Below are positions 1 through 7,913 of a stretch of 57,144 nucleotides of DNA, piece after piece; the first letter of the stretch is position 1; the number at the start of each line of letters is the position of its first letter. The position numbers and the translations under genes were made by a program. Origin of the DNA: CAZSAL01 sp964604825 (GTDB lineage: Bacteria > Elusimicrobiota > Elusimicrobia > 2-01-FULL-59-12); NCBI GenBank assembly GCA_964604825.1, contig CAZSAL010000013.1:1-57144 (forward strand). Direction: 5' to 3'. The notes beneath the pieces are model-generated. The model had not been told where the DNA came from and made no database searches. It saw only the letters and a program-made list of their open reading frames with translations.

Positions 1-1
1 T

Positions 2-304
2 CCCAACCTTCCCCCGCAAGGGGGGAAGGAGTCCTCTTTTCAGTCGCAACTCGCTCCCCTCGTCACCGCCAATGATGCTGAACGCGCATCCGCATCTGCG
101 CGTTCGGTATCGCCTCCATTAATAACGGGAAGCGATGCGACAAACGGCATGCAATCATTGGCGCCGCAAAAACAAAGCCTCCCCACACGTTTTTCCAACG
201 CTGTTGCGGTCATCGCGGGAAAAGCAGTCACCGCTCCCGGCGCGCCCGCTCCTGCGGCAAAGAAACTCACGCCCGGTCTCGCAGATTCGAATCAATTCTT
301 TTAG
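2..304 (+). CDS. possible C-terminal tail of an unknown gene (partial)
   Basis: One forward frame is open from the left edge of the window to a TAG at 302-304, about 100 codons. The predicted peptide is rich in Ala, Pro, Ser and Thr and has no domain I recognise. Its first ten or so codons fall in a GC-rich hairpin (about 8-30) that resembles intergenic repeats at 35386-35411 and 38219-38318. The frame may therefore be a gene tail containing a repeat, or just a chance opening in non-coding DNA. Nothing upstream is visible to decide. The reverse-strand frame over the same bases looks no better. Confidence 0.25.
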   Translation, partial: PNLPPQGGKESSFQSQLAPLVTANDAERASASARSVSPPLITGSDATNGMQSLAPQKQSLPTRFSNAVAVIAGKAVTAPGAPAPAAKKLTPGLADSNQFF

Positions 305-322
305 GGAAAACTAATCGCCTGC

Positions 323-350
323 TTGTGCTGAGCTCTGCCAAATGTATAGA
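323..350 (+). promoter_or_regulatory. candidate sigma70-type promoter of the hydrogenase operon
   Basis: TTGTGC at 323-328 and TATAGA at 345-350 are separated by 16 bases, close to a bacterial -35/-10 pair. They lie in the only AT-rich stretch before the first gene of the operon, about 75 bases upstream of the preferred start. This is a motif match only. The organism's sigma-factor preferences are unknown. Confidence 0.3.
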
Positions 351-426
351 ATCCTATAGAATTCTTTCGTCCAAATATCCGCCATAGTTAGTGCGACTGA
401 TATCAGTTAAAGGAGCATCCTCCGAA

Positions 427-1461
427 GTGATTGAAAGCGCCGTACTGAAAAAGCGGGACCTCAAAGCCTTCCTGGACAAGCTTTCTATTTCCTACGACGT
501 TTATTTCCCTGTTAAAAGAAACAACCACCGCTTTCTGCGAAAATACACAGGATCAGCCGACGACATAATTATCGGCGAGGTGCGGCCTGTGGAACCGATT
601 AAGGCCTTTTTTACTCCCGCAAGGGAACGCGTTGTGGAAGGTTTTCTCCAGGACGTCCCCGGTTCTCACCGCAAACCGCTGGCCATATTCGGCGTCAAGG
701 CCTGCGATCTCCAGGGAATGAAGGTTCAGGACCATGTATTCAAAAACCACGGATTCAAAGATCCGTTTTTTATCCGCAACCGCGAACAAAATCTGATTAT
801 CGGCGCAGACTGCACCTGCGCGATCGATACCTGCTTCTGCCTGGCGCTTGGCGTTCAGCCGTATCCCACTGCGGATTTCGACCTGAACATGTCGACATTG
901 GAAGATTCTTTTCTGATCGAGGCCGGCTCCGATAAAGGCCGCGCTCTGCTGGAAGAATGCGCTTCCTTATTCACGCAGGCTACCGACCATGACAACGAGG
1001 CGCGCGACGCGCAAAGAGCGGAAGTCATCAAGGCGGTGGAAAAAAATATACAGACTTACGACATTCCCCGCCATGACCGGTTTCAGGGAATCATTGAGCG
1101 CAATTACAACTCGGAGATCTGGGAGGATGAAGCAAAAAACTGCGTAGAATGCGGCGGCTGTACCCAGATCTGTCCTACCTGCCATTGCTTCCTTTTATAT
1201 GACCAGAAGGACGACATGCAGATGCGGCGCCTGCGCGTATGGGATTCCTGCCTGCTGAAAGGCTACGCCCGCGTTGCCGGAGGGGGAAATCCCCGGAAAA
1301 AACTCTGGATGAGACTGCGCAACCGGTTTGATAAAAAATTTGATTTCTTTCCCAAGGTGGCCAAAGTTTATGCCTGCACCGGCTGCGGACGCTGCATCAG
1401 CGTCTGCCCGGCAAAAATCGATATCCGGCGGGTATTAAGGAGATTGGTGAATCATGCCTGA
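427..1461 (+). CDS. 4Fe-4S dicluster protein, AsrA / sulfhydrogenase beta (HydB) type
   Basis: This is an iron-sulfur electron-transfer subunit of about 344 residues. Two ferredoxin-type motifs lie near the C-terminus: C239-x2-C242-x2-C245-x3-C249-P and C317-x2-C320-x2-C323-x3-C327-P. A further Cys-rich patch sits near residues 129-138. Length and motif placement match AsrA of anaerobic sulfite reductase and HydB of archaeal sulfhydrogenases. I prefer GTG 427 because AAAGGAG lies at 409-415 and the homology-like start (an FLDKL-type segment) follows soon after. An in-frame GTG at 391 is the alternative and has no ribosome site. The gene overlaps the next by 8 bp. No catalytic sulfite reductase subunit is nearby, and hydrogenase genes follow, so a hydrogenase diaphorase role is more likely. 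Confidence 0.85.
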   Translation: MIESAVLKKRDLKAFLDKLSISYDVYFPVKRNNHRFLRKYTGSADDIIIGEVRPVEPIKAFFTPARERVVEGFLQDVPGSHRKPLAIFGVKACDLQGMKVQDHVFKNHGFKDPFFIRNREQNLIIGADCTCAIDTCFCLALGVQPYPTADFDLNMSTLEDSFLIEAGSDKGRALLEECASLFTQATDHDNEARDAQRAEVIKAVEKNIQTYDIPRHDRFQGIIERNYNSEIWEDEAKNCVECGGCTQICPTCHCFLLYDQKDDMQMRRLRVWDSCLLKGYARVAGGGNPRKKLWMRLRNRFDKKFDFFPKVAKVYACTGCGRCISVCPAKIDIRRVLRRLVNHA

Positions 1462-2281
1462 AACCGCCCCCAATCTTTACCGTCCCATGCGCGCTGAGGT
1501 TCTTGAGGTCATCACAGAAACTACGACGATAAAGACCATCCGCTTCAAACCTGAGAAGCCCATCAGCTTTCAGACCGGGCAGTTTATCGAGCTCACCATA
1601 CCGGGCGTAGGTGAAGCGCCTTTTACTCCCTCTTCGCGCCCGGCAATAGCGGATGTCCTGGAAGTCAGCGTAATGCGCGTGGGCAAGGTGACGGAAAAGG
1701 TGCACCAATTGCACAAGGGCGACACCATCGGCGTGCGCGGGCCCTTCGGCAACGGCTACCCGATAGAAGAATTCAAGGGCCGGGAAGTACTCGTACTGGG
1801 CGGGGGTTGCGGTTTTGCTCCTTTGCGCAGCCTTATGTATTCTTTTTTCGATCTCAGCGGGCAGTTCAAGCAGCTATATTTCCGCGGTGGGTGCAAGACT
1901 CCCAGTGATTTTCTTTATCGTACGGAAATAGAAAGCTGGGCACAGCGGCCTGATTTGAATCTTGAACTCACGGTGGACAAAGGCGATGAGACCTGGCCGG
2001 GCCATGTCGGACTGGTCACCCTGATTCTCGACAGCGTGAAGATGGACTTCGCCAATGGAGTGGCCGTTGTCTGCGGTCCGCCGATCATGATGAAGTTCGG
2101 AACGCGGAAGGTGCTGGAGATGGGGTTCCGCGAAGAAAACATTTTTCTTTCCATGGAAAAAAATATGTCCTGCGGCGTAGGGAAATGCGGCCATTGCCGG
2201 CTGGGGACTTACTACCCCTGCAAGGACGGCCCGGTATTCCGCTACAACCTTATAAAGAACTCGCCGGAGATCTGGGATTAA
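1454..2281 (+). CDS. FAD/NAD(P)-binding oxidoreductase, AsrB / sulfhydrogenase gamma (HydG) type
   Basis: A flavoprotein of 275 residues in the ferredoxin-NAD(P) reductase superfamily, expected to pass electrons between NAD(P)(H) and the iron-sulfur partner encoded just upstream (8-bp overlap). The N-terminal half looks like the FAD-binding barrel. The nucleotide-binding half opens with a VLVLGGGCGFAP stretch near residue 112. A [2Fe-2S] motif of the PyrK/AsrB kind lies near the C-terminus (CGVGKCGHC followed by a fourth Cys about 10 residues on). Sulfhydrogenase gamma, AsrB and PyrK share this plan. The context (polyferredoxin and [NiFe] hydrogenase downstream) favours the hydrogenase version. 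The cofactor, NADH or NADPH, cannot be told from sequence by eye. Confidence 0.85.
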   Translation: MPETAPNLYRPMRAEVLEVITETTTIKTIRFKPEKPISFQTGQFIELTIPGVGEAPFTPSSRPAIADVLEVSVMRVGKVTEKVHQLHKGDTIGVRGPFGNGYPIEEFKGREVLVLGGGCGFAPLRSLMYSFFDLSGQFKQLYFRGGCKTPSDFLYRTEIESWAQRPDLNLELTVDKGDETWPGHVGLVTLILDSVKMDFANGVAVVCGPPIMMKFGTRKVLEMGFREENIFLSMEKNMSCGVGKCGHCRLGTYYPCKDGPVFRYNLIKNSPEIWD

Positions 2282-2282
2282 T

Positions 2283-2849
2283 ATGTCAACGAGCGCGGAA
2301 GAACTTCATCATGGAAAACTTAGCGCGCAGCCTGCGAAGGCTCCGGAGCAGAAGCTTCATGTTGATCTGGACAAATGTGCTACGGGAAACTGCAACGGCT
2401 GCGAGGTGCGCTGCAGCTATTATTATCACCAGCAGAAACCGGGCAATAACGGCATAGTTTCCGTCGCGGAACTGGCCACCTACGCGCTTATCTGCCGGCG
2501 CTGCGAAGAGCCGCACTGCGTGAACGCCTGCCCCAAGGATGCTCTGGAGCAGCAGAAGGACAAGGGAAAGCTCCTTGTCCGGCATCAGCTGCGCTGCATC
2601 AGCTGCAAATCCTGCTCGCATGCCTGCCCTTACGGAACCATCTGGCCGGAAAATGTGCCACTTTTGATACATATCTGCGACTACTGCCTGGACCGGCGGA
2701 ACCAACAGGGCGAGCCGCTCTGCATTCAAAGCTGTCCGCACGGGGCGCTCAGCTTAAAAAGCGCGGATACGCCGATGGACGAATTCACTTTCGCTGTGGG
2801 GGATAACCTGATTATTCATTCCACGCACTGGCGCTGGGAGAAAGCATGA
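2283..2849 (+). CDS. polyferredoxin electron-transfer subunit (CooF/HycB-like, four 4Fe-4S clusters)
   Basis: A 188-residue protein with sixteen Cys in four cluster sets: C32/37/40/44, C71/74/79/83, C105/108/111/115 and C132/135/147/151. This is the CooF/HycB/HydN pattern. In formate hydrogenlyase and the CO-linked hydrogenase such proteins wire a dehydrogenase to the membrane hydrogenase. Here it starts one base after the diaphorase stop and precedes the hydrogenase membrane genes. The reasonable inference is that it bridges the AsrA/AsrB-like pair to the hydrogenase. There is no signal peptide, so it should act on the cytoplasmic face. Confidence 0.88.
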   Translation: MSTSAEELHHGKLSAQPAKAPEQKLHVDLDKCATGNCNGCEVRCSYYYHQQKPGNNGIVSVAELATYALICRRCEEPHCVNACPKDALEQQKDKGKLLVRHQLRCISCKSCSHACPYGTIWPENVPLLIHICDYCLDRRNQQGEPLCIQSCPHGALSLKSADTPMDEFTFAVGDNLIIHSTHWRWEKA

Positions 2850-2861
2850 GCAGACAGTGCC

Positions 2862-2987
2862 GAGTCATGAGTCATGAGTCATGAGCACCCGGTGAAACGA
2901 TGCGGAGTGCGGAATGCGGATTGCGGAAGTAGGTTTCCCTTATTAAGGGATCCTTCTTCCGAACTCCGAACTTCGCATCCCGCATTT
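2862..2987 (+). repeat. palindromic heptamer element A (intergenic)
   Basis: The 155-bp gap between the polyferredoxin and the NuoH-like gene is almost all repeat. Three tandem GAGTCAT units fill 2862-2882. Then come four heptamers ATGCGGA, GTGCGGA, ATGCGGA and TTGCGGA (2900-2927), a spacer containing a small palindrome, and four pyrimidine-rich heptamers starting CTTCCGA (2956-2983), ending in ATTT. The arms can fold back on each other. The same plan recurs at 12694-12784 and 40624-40709. Confidence 0.8.
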
Positions 2988-3004
2988 ACAGACGAGGTGT
3001 TATT

Positions 3005-3922
3005 GTGACTGTGCTTTTTCTTTTTGTTGCTCTTGGTTTTGTCGCGACTGCCGTTATCGGGCTTCTTGCCTGCGGCCTGGACCGCAAGGTGACCGCGCGC
3101 GTGCAGTACCGCGTTGGGCCGCCGCTCTGGCAGCCTTTTATTGACATGGCGAAGCTTTTGGGAAAGGAAAACCTGATTCCCGCGGGCGCTTCGCAGATTA
3201 CCTTTTTTGCGGCGCCGCTTGTCGGTCTCGCGGCTGTGACTCTTGTTTCAACTATTCTGTGGCTGAACAGCATCCACCCGGCGCGTGGCTTCGGAGGAGA
3301 TCTAATTGTGGCCCTCTATCTGCTGAGCATTCCCTCCATAAGCCTGATGATGGGCGGGTTTGCGTCGGGGAATCCCTACGCCAGCCTGGGCGCGTCGCGG
3401 GAGATGAAGGCGATCTTAAGCTACGAACTGCCCTTCGTTCTGGCGATAATCGTGCCGGTGATCAAATCCGGCTATGCCATACGACTGGGAACGATCACAA
3501 GATTTCAGCTTCAGCAGGGCCTTACCGCGGGGAACCTCTCCGGCCTTCTGGCTTTTATCGTGGCGGTACTCTGCGTACAGGCTAAACTCGGGCTTGTTCC
3601 CTTTGACGTTGCCGAGGCGGAAGCGGAAATCAACAGCGGCCCGCTGATCGAATATTCCGGCGCGAGCCTCGCTGTTTACCGGCTGATGAAAAGCATGCTG
3701 TTTTTCGTGCTGCCATTTTTCCTGATCATGCTTTTCCTGGGCGGAGCGCATTCCGGCGGATGGCCGCGCTGCGCGCTCAAGTACATTGGTCTGGTGGCGC
3801 TGATCACCGTCATACGCAACACCAATCCGCGCCTGCGCATAGATCAGACCGTAAAATTTTTCTGGGGACCGGTCACGCTTACGGCAGCCATTGCCGTACT
3901 GCTGGCCCTGGCGGGGGTATAG
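3005..3922 (+). CDS. membrane-bound [NiFe] hydrogenase membrane subunit, NuoH/MbhM-like
   Basis: A 305-residue integral membrane protein of the NuoH/HyfC/EchB/MbhM family, the subunit that anchors the hydrogenase arm and links electron transfer to ion movement. The family signature is the acidic loop EAEAEINSGPLIEYSGA (about residues 203-219), between hydrophobic segments that run through most of the protein. The GTG start at 3005 is preceded by a GAGGTG ribosome site. The gene follows the repeat-filled gap and runs one base short of the NuoB-like gene, so the hydrogenase core is translated as a unit. Confidence 0.93.
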   Translation: MTVLFLFVALGFVATAVIGLLACGLDRKVTARVQYRVGPPLWQPFIDMAKLLGKENLIPAGASQITFFAAPLVGLAAVTLVSTILWLNSIHPARGFGGDLIVALYLLSIPSISLMMGGFASGNPYASLGASREMKAILSYELPFVLAIIVPVIKSGYAIRLGTITRFQLQQGLTAGNLSGLLAFIVAVLCVQAKLGLVPFDVAEAEAEINSGPLIEYSGASLAVYRLMKSMLFFVLPFFLIMLFLGGAHSGGWPRCALKYIGLVALITVIRNTNPRLRIDQTVKFFWGPVTLTAAIAVLLALAGV

Positions 3923-3923
3923 G

Positions 3924-4358
3924 ATGGGAGTAAAATTAAACGCGCTGCTCAAATCGCCCTGGGTTTTCCATTTATCAACAGGCAGCTGCAACAACTGCGA
4001 TATCGAGGTCCTGGACTGCCTGACCCCGCGTTTTGATATCGAGCGTTTCGGCATGCTCCTTGCGGGCAGCGTCCGCCATGCGGACGTTCTGCTTGTCACC
4101 GGCTCGGCCAACCGCAAATCCATGGAACGGGTGAAAAAGCTCTACGAGCAGGTTCCCAAACCATGCCTGGTCGTTGCTATCGGGGAATGCGCGCTTTCCC
4201 GCGGCATGTTCATTAACAGCTACAACTGCCCGGTCCCGGTGGACAAAATTATCCCGGTGGACGTTTATGTTCCCGGCTGCCCTCCGCGGCCGGAAGCGAT
4301 CATCGCGGCAATCACCAAGCTCATAGGTAAAGTCAAAAAGGGAGCGGAGAAGTCATGA
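3924..4358 (+). CDS. [NiFe] hydrogenase small subunit, NuoB/MbhJ-like
   Basis: A 144-residue small subunit carrying the proximal [4Fe-4S] cluster next to the Ni-Fe site. Ligands C22 and C25 are in a CNNCD motif, C89 in IGEC and C119 in PGCPPRPE, as in EchC, HycG, MbhJ and NuoB. The ATG at 3924 is chosen because the conserved sequence begins right after it and the stop of the NuoH-like gene is directly upstream. A start at 3891 would add 11 unlikely residues. It overlaps the next gene by 4 bp (ATGA). Like other group 4 enzymes it lacks the long export leader and extra clusters of uptake hydrogenases. Confidence 0.93.
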   Translation: MGVKLNALLKSPWVFHLSTGSCNNCDIEVLDCLTPRFDIERFGMLLAGSVRHADVLLVTGSANRKSMERVKKLYEQVPKPCLVVAIGECALSRGMFINSYNCPVPVDKIIPVDVYVPGCPPRPEAIIAAITKLIGKVKKGAEKS

Positions 4359-4828
4359 ACCGGGAAACAGTTCTGCAGGACCTGCGCAAGAAGTTCTCCG
4401 GAGAAATCGTTGAGTTTATGGAAAAATCTCCGAAGCGCGTCTACATCGAAATCAAAAAGGATTCCCTGCGGAAATGGGCGTCATATATGATCAAGGACCT
4501 CGGCGCGCGCTTTAACATCGCCTCCGGCGTGGACAGCCGCGCGCATATCGAGGTCCTTTATCACTTCACGCTGGAAGACATCAATCTGATTATTTCCCTG
4601 AGGGTCAGGCTGAAGAAAACGGATCTCGAAATCGATTCGCTGGGAGCGGAATATCCCGCAGCCAACTGGATCGAACGGGAAATCCATGAAATCCTCGGGG
4701 TAAATTTCAAAGGCCATCCGGACATGAGAAAACTTCTCCTTTCAGACGACTGGCCGGAAGGTGTTTATCCACTGCGCCGTGATTATAAGGAATGGGACCC
4801 CAACGCCATCCGGGACCGGGGGGTTTAA
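4355..4828 (+). CDS. hydrogenase subunit, NuoC/MbhK-like (30 kDa complex I family)
   Basis: This 157-residue protein matches the NuoC/EchD/MbhK family. The recognisable part is the C-terminal segment with NWIEREIHEILGVNFKGHPD, followed by the W..GVYPLRRDY ending. It packs beside the large subunit in the hydrophilic arm and has no cofactor of its own. In several hydrogenases the NuoC and NuoD parts are fused. Here they are separate and overlap by one base (TAATG), with a 4-bp overlap to the gene before. Confidence 0.92.
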   Translation: MNRETVLQDLRKKFSGEIVEFMEKSPKRVYIEIKKDSLRKWASYMIKDLGARFNIASGVDSRAHIEVLYHFTLEDINLIISLRVRLKKTDLEIDSLGAEYPAANWIEREIHEILGVNFKGHPDMRKLLLSDDWPEGVYPLRRDYKEWDPNAIRDRGV

Positions 4829-6012
4829 TGCCTAGAACAATCGTACCGATCGGACCTTATCATCCGCTTCAGGAAGAACCGGAGTTTTTCAGCCTGACAG
4901 TGGACGGCGAACGCGTTGTCGGCATAGACGTGCATCTCGGCTACAACCACCGCGGCATCGAAAAGCTTTCGGAGATGAAGACCTTCGATCAGGCCACTTT
5001 TGTAGTGGAGCGGATCTGCGGCATCTGCTCCACCAGCCATCCCTTTGCCTTCTGCCAGGCGGTGGAAGACATTTTTCCGATGGAAGTTCCGGAACGGGCG
5101 AAATACATCCGCACCATCATCGCCGAGGGCGAGCGCATCCATTCGCACCTCCTCTGGCTCGGCCTGGCCGGCCATTTCCTCGGCTACAACACCGTGTTCA
5201 TGTGGGCCTGGAAACTGCGCGAGGAAATTCTCGATGTCATGGAAATTCTCTCAGGGAACAGGAACAACTACGCCATGTTCCGTCCGGGAGGAGTGCGCCG
5301 CGACATCAAGGCGGAAGATATTCCCGTTGTGCTGAAAAAGCTTGATTCCATAGTGCCGACGCTCGACATGCTGCGCCGCGCGGTGATGGATGATCCCGTC
5401 CTGCACGCGCGCACCAAGGGAGTCGGTTCCTTGTCCAAAAAAGACGCCTTATCCTACGGCGCTCTTGGTCCCACCGCACGCGCATCCGGGGTGGCCAGGG
5501 ACCTACGCAAAAACTGCTCCTACGCCGCATACGACCGGGTACAGTGGGATATGATCGTGCGGCAAAACGGAGACGTCTTTGACAAACTGGTTGTCCGCGT
5601 GCTGGAGACTTTCGAATCGATCAAAATTATGAAGCAGTGCCTGACCGCATTGCCTTCCGGCGAGATTGACGCCCGCATTAAGAACGTTCCACCGGGGGAA
5701 GGAATAGGGCACATCGAAGCGCCGCGCGGGGAATGTTTCCATTATGTGCGCTCGGACGGCACGAACCGACCGGCGCGCCATAAAGTGCGCGCGCCTACAT
5801 TCATGAACCTGCCCACCTACAAGGCCACCATAGTGGGCGCTACCATCTCTGATGCGACCATTATTCTGGCAGCAATAGACCCCTGCTACTGCTGCACCGA
5901 ACGTCTTGCCGTGCGCGACACGAAAGGGACCAGACTCTACGGCGGTGAAGACCTGGTAAAGCTTTCCCAGGAGAAAACGCAGCGCCTGCGGAAGGAACTG
6001 GGAGTGGGATGA
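4828..6012 (+). CDS. [NiFe] hydrogenase large (catalytic) subunit, NuoD/MbhL-like, group 4
   Basis: A 394-residue subunit expected to hold the Ni-Fe centre. Both nickel-ligand pairs are present: RICGIC (C64, C67) near the N-terminus and DPCYCC (C353, C356) near the C-terminus, followed by TER. NuoD of respiratory complex I lacks these Cys, so this is a true hydrogenase. About 35 residues follow the second motif, a tail of the sort that the maturation protease removes. The protease gene lies at 12579-13124. The closest families are Mbh, Ech and HycE/HyfG. ATG 4828 is chosen because it overlaps the previous stop (TAATG); a start at 4792 would add 12 unlikely residues. Confidence 0.95.
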   Translation: MPRTIVPIGPYHPLQEEPEFFSLTVDGERVVGIDVHLGYNHRGIEKLSEMKTFDQATFVVERICGICSTSHPFAFCQAVEDIFPMEVPERAKYIRTIIAEGERIHSHLLWLGLAGHFLGYNTVFMWAWKLREEILDVMEILSGNRNNYAMFRPGGVRRDIKAEDIPVVLKKLDSIVPTLDMLRRAVMDDPVLHARTKGVGSLSKKDALSYGALGPTARASGVARDLRKNCSYAAYDRVQWDMIVRQNGDVFDKLVVRVLETFESIKIMKQCLTALPSGEIDARIKNVPPGEGIGHIEAPRGECFHYVRSDGTNRPARHKVRAPTFMNLPTYKATIVGATISDATIILAAIDPCYCCTERLAVRDTKGTRLYGGEDLVKLSQEKTQRLRKELGVG

Positions 6013-6020
6013 TGCTAATT

Positions 6021-6147
6021 GTCATTGTGAGCGAGCTGACAAAGTATTTTTCACAAGGAGAGCGAGCGTGGCAATCTCAGACATTGTTTTATACGACCGA
6101 GATCGCCACGTCGGCCCCCAAACGTCGGGAGGTCTCCTCGCGATGAC
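6021..6147 (+). repeat. long imperfect palindrome of the GTCATTG...CAATGAC type
   Basis: Left arm from GTCATTGTGAGCGAGC (6021-6036) and right arm ending CTCGCGATGAC (6137-6147) are near-complementary. Inner arms GTGGCAATCTC (6068-6078) and GAGATCGCCAC (6099-6109) also pair. This plan is a widespread bacterial intergenic palindrome. It fills the gap between the large subunit and the NuoL-like gene, and its right arm contains the likely start codon of that gene. Confidence 0.75.
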
Positions 6148-7801
6148 GTCTTTCTTCCTTTATTTCAGAATTGACCCGCTTTCCCGCCTCATCGCGGCAT
6201 TCGCTATTCTTTTCTACGTTCTTACCGCCATTTATTCCCGCGAATACATGCGCGGCAAGCAGCGGGCGGGGCAATACTACATTTGTCTTCTGCTCACGCT
6301 TGCTGCTTCGCTGGGAGCCATTTTCGCCGACAATATGATTGTTTTTATTGTCTTCTGGGGTTTTCTGGGGCTTCTGCTTTATCTGCTGATCAATTTTGGC
6401 CGCAAAGAGCGGACCTCCGAAACGGCGAAAAAAGCGCTTATCACCGTAGGCGGAACCGATGTGCTGATGGTTTTCGGCATAGCACTTGCCTGGCGCCTGA
6501 GCGGCTCTATACGCATGAGTGAAATCCACATAGGTATGACTTTCGGCACCGCTGCAATGTCCTATCTATGTCTTGCAGCAGGAGCCCTGGCCAAGGCCGG
6601 TTCCATGCCTTTTCACTCCTGGGTTCCGGACACTGCGGAAGACGCTCCAGTGCCTGTAACGGCCTACCTGCCGGCTTCCCTGGACAAACTGCTAGGCATT
6701 TATCTGCTTGCACGTCTCTCGCTCGGAATTTTTCGTCTAAGCCCGGCGCTTAATTCGGTTCTGATGATGGTGGGGGGACTTACCATAATCGCAGCCGTGA
6801 TGATGGCGCTTGTCCAGCATGACCTTAAAAGACTTCTGGGATATCATGCTGTAAGCCAGGTGGGCTATATGGTGCTCGGAATCGGCACAGGCAATCCTGT
6901 TGGAATTGCAGGCGGGCTCTTTCACATGCTCAATCATGCGATCTACAAGTCCTGCCTCTTTTTCTGCGGAGGGAATATTGAAAAAAATGCCGGAACAACA
7001 AATCTGGAAAACCTTGGGGGATTGGCCAAACAAATGCCGGTTACGTTCACCGCCTTCCTGGTCGCAGCCCTGGCTATTTCCGGAGTGCCGCCGCTGAACG
7101 GCTTTGCTTCCAAATGGATGATTTATCAGGGAGTAATCGAAGCCGCGCATTCTGGCAGCAGGCTGTGCATTGTCTGGCTTGTGGCTGCGTTATTCGGCAG
7201 CGCTTTGACTTTAGCCAGTTTCATGAAGGTAGTGCACGCCGTGTTTCTCGGACGACAATCAGCCAGATTAGCGAAGAAAAACGTCCGAGAAGTCGAGACG
7301 ACGATGGGGATTCCTCCGGTCATCCTGGCTTTCCTGTGCGTTCTCTTCGGCGTTTTTGCCGCGGGCATTCCTCTGCGTTTATTTATCCTCCCCAGCCTGG
7401 GCTATCCCGTCTTTTTCCCGGGCGTCTGGAATGCCGGTCTGGCAACAGCGCTGCTCCTTGCGGGCATACTGATCGGATTTTTCATTTACTGGCTGGGGGT
7501 CATTTCAAAGACACGCCGGAGCGAAACTTTTATCGGAGGGGAATCTCTGGAATCAAATCCGGAAATGCGCATCTCGGGAACGGAGTTTTATCATACGATC
7601 CGGGATCTGCCGGGGATGAAACCTCTTTACGGCATGGCGGAGCGCAGGCGCTTTGATCCTTATGACATCTGCTCACGGGCCACTGGGGGCGTTTACCGCA
7701 TTGTGAGCCACCTTCATAACGGCATTCTTCCGACATATCTTTCCTGGTGCCTGCTCGGGGCAACGATTCTGTTTGTATTCCTGCACGGAGCGGCCCGATG
7801 A
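6143..7801 (+). CDS. NuoL/MrpA-N-like antiporter subunit of the hydrogenase complex
   Basis: A polytopic membrane protein of about 552 residues in the proton-conducting transporter family (NuoL/M/N, MrpA, HyfB). Key marks are the FHSWVPDTAEDAPVPVTA loop followed by a buried Lys (LDKLLG), and the VSQVGYM and NHAIYKSCLFFCGG segments. The tail is a hydrophilic stretch and one more hydrophobic segment, as in NuoL-like chains. The ATG at 6143 has GGGAGG ten bases upstream. A longer version from GTG 6068 would be translated palindrome. With the next gene it makes up a split MrpA, adding a second ion-translocating chain beside MnhD. Confidence 0.88.
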   Translation: MTSFFLYFRIDPLSRLIAAFAILFYVLTAIYSREYMRGKQRAGQYYICLLLTLAASLGAIFADNMIVFIVFWGFLGLLLYLLINFGRKERTSETAKKALITVGGTDVLMVFGIALAWRLSGSIRMSEIHIGMTFGTAAMSYLCLAAGALAKAGSMPFHSWVPDTAEDAPVPVTAYLPASLDKLLGIYLLARLSLGIFRLSPALNSVLMMVGGLTIIAAVMMALVQHDLKRLLGYHAVSQVGYMVLGIGTGNPVGIAGGLFHMLNHAIYKSCLFFCGGNIEKNAGTTNLENLGGLAKQMPVTFTAFLVAALAISGVPPLNGFASKWMIYQGVIEAAHSGSRLCIVWLVAALFGSALTLASFMKVVHAVFLGRQSARLAKKNVREVETTMGIPPVILAFLCVLFGVFAAGIPLRLFILPSLGYPVFFPGVWNAGLATALLLAGILIGFFIYWLGVISKTRRSETFIGGESLESNPEMRISGTEFYHTIRDLPGMKPLYGMAERRRFDPYDICSRATGGVYRIVSHLHNGILPTYLSWCLLGATILFVFLHGAAR

Positions 7802-7815
7802 ATGGAAACGTTGAT

Positions 7816-7893
7816 GTCATCCCCGAATGTCTCTATCGGGGATCCAGCTTTTTTGAAACATCCAGATTCCCGATTACTATCTCGGGAATGACG
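7816..7893 (+). repeat. double-hairpin repeat of the CATCCCCGA...TCGGGAATGAC type
   Basis: The gap 7802-7913 holds two GC-rich hairpins, CCCCGA...TCGGGG (7821-7841) and CCCGA...TCGGG (7869-7886), flanked by GTCAT and ATGAC so the whole block is an inverted repeat. Similar elements are common between genes of many bacteria. A fragment resembling its right half appears again at 14174-14200. Confidence 0.7.
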
Positions 7894-7913
7894 GTCTTGG
7901 AAGAGGTGGTGGG

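Noticed and set aside
40..270. Reverse-strand frame of 76 codons at the left edge
   Set aside because: No protein-like pattern, and the opposite strand frame over the same bases is longer and reaches the window edge; no ribosome site.
427..2281. Anaerobic sulfite reductase (AsrAB)
   Set aside because: The catalytic siroheme subunit AsrC is absent and [NiFe] hydrogenase genes follow at once, so the sulfhydrogenase-type diaphorase reading is better.
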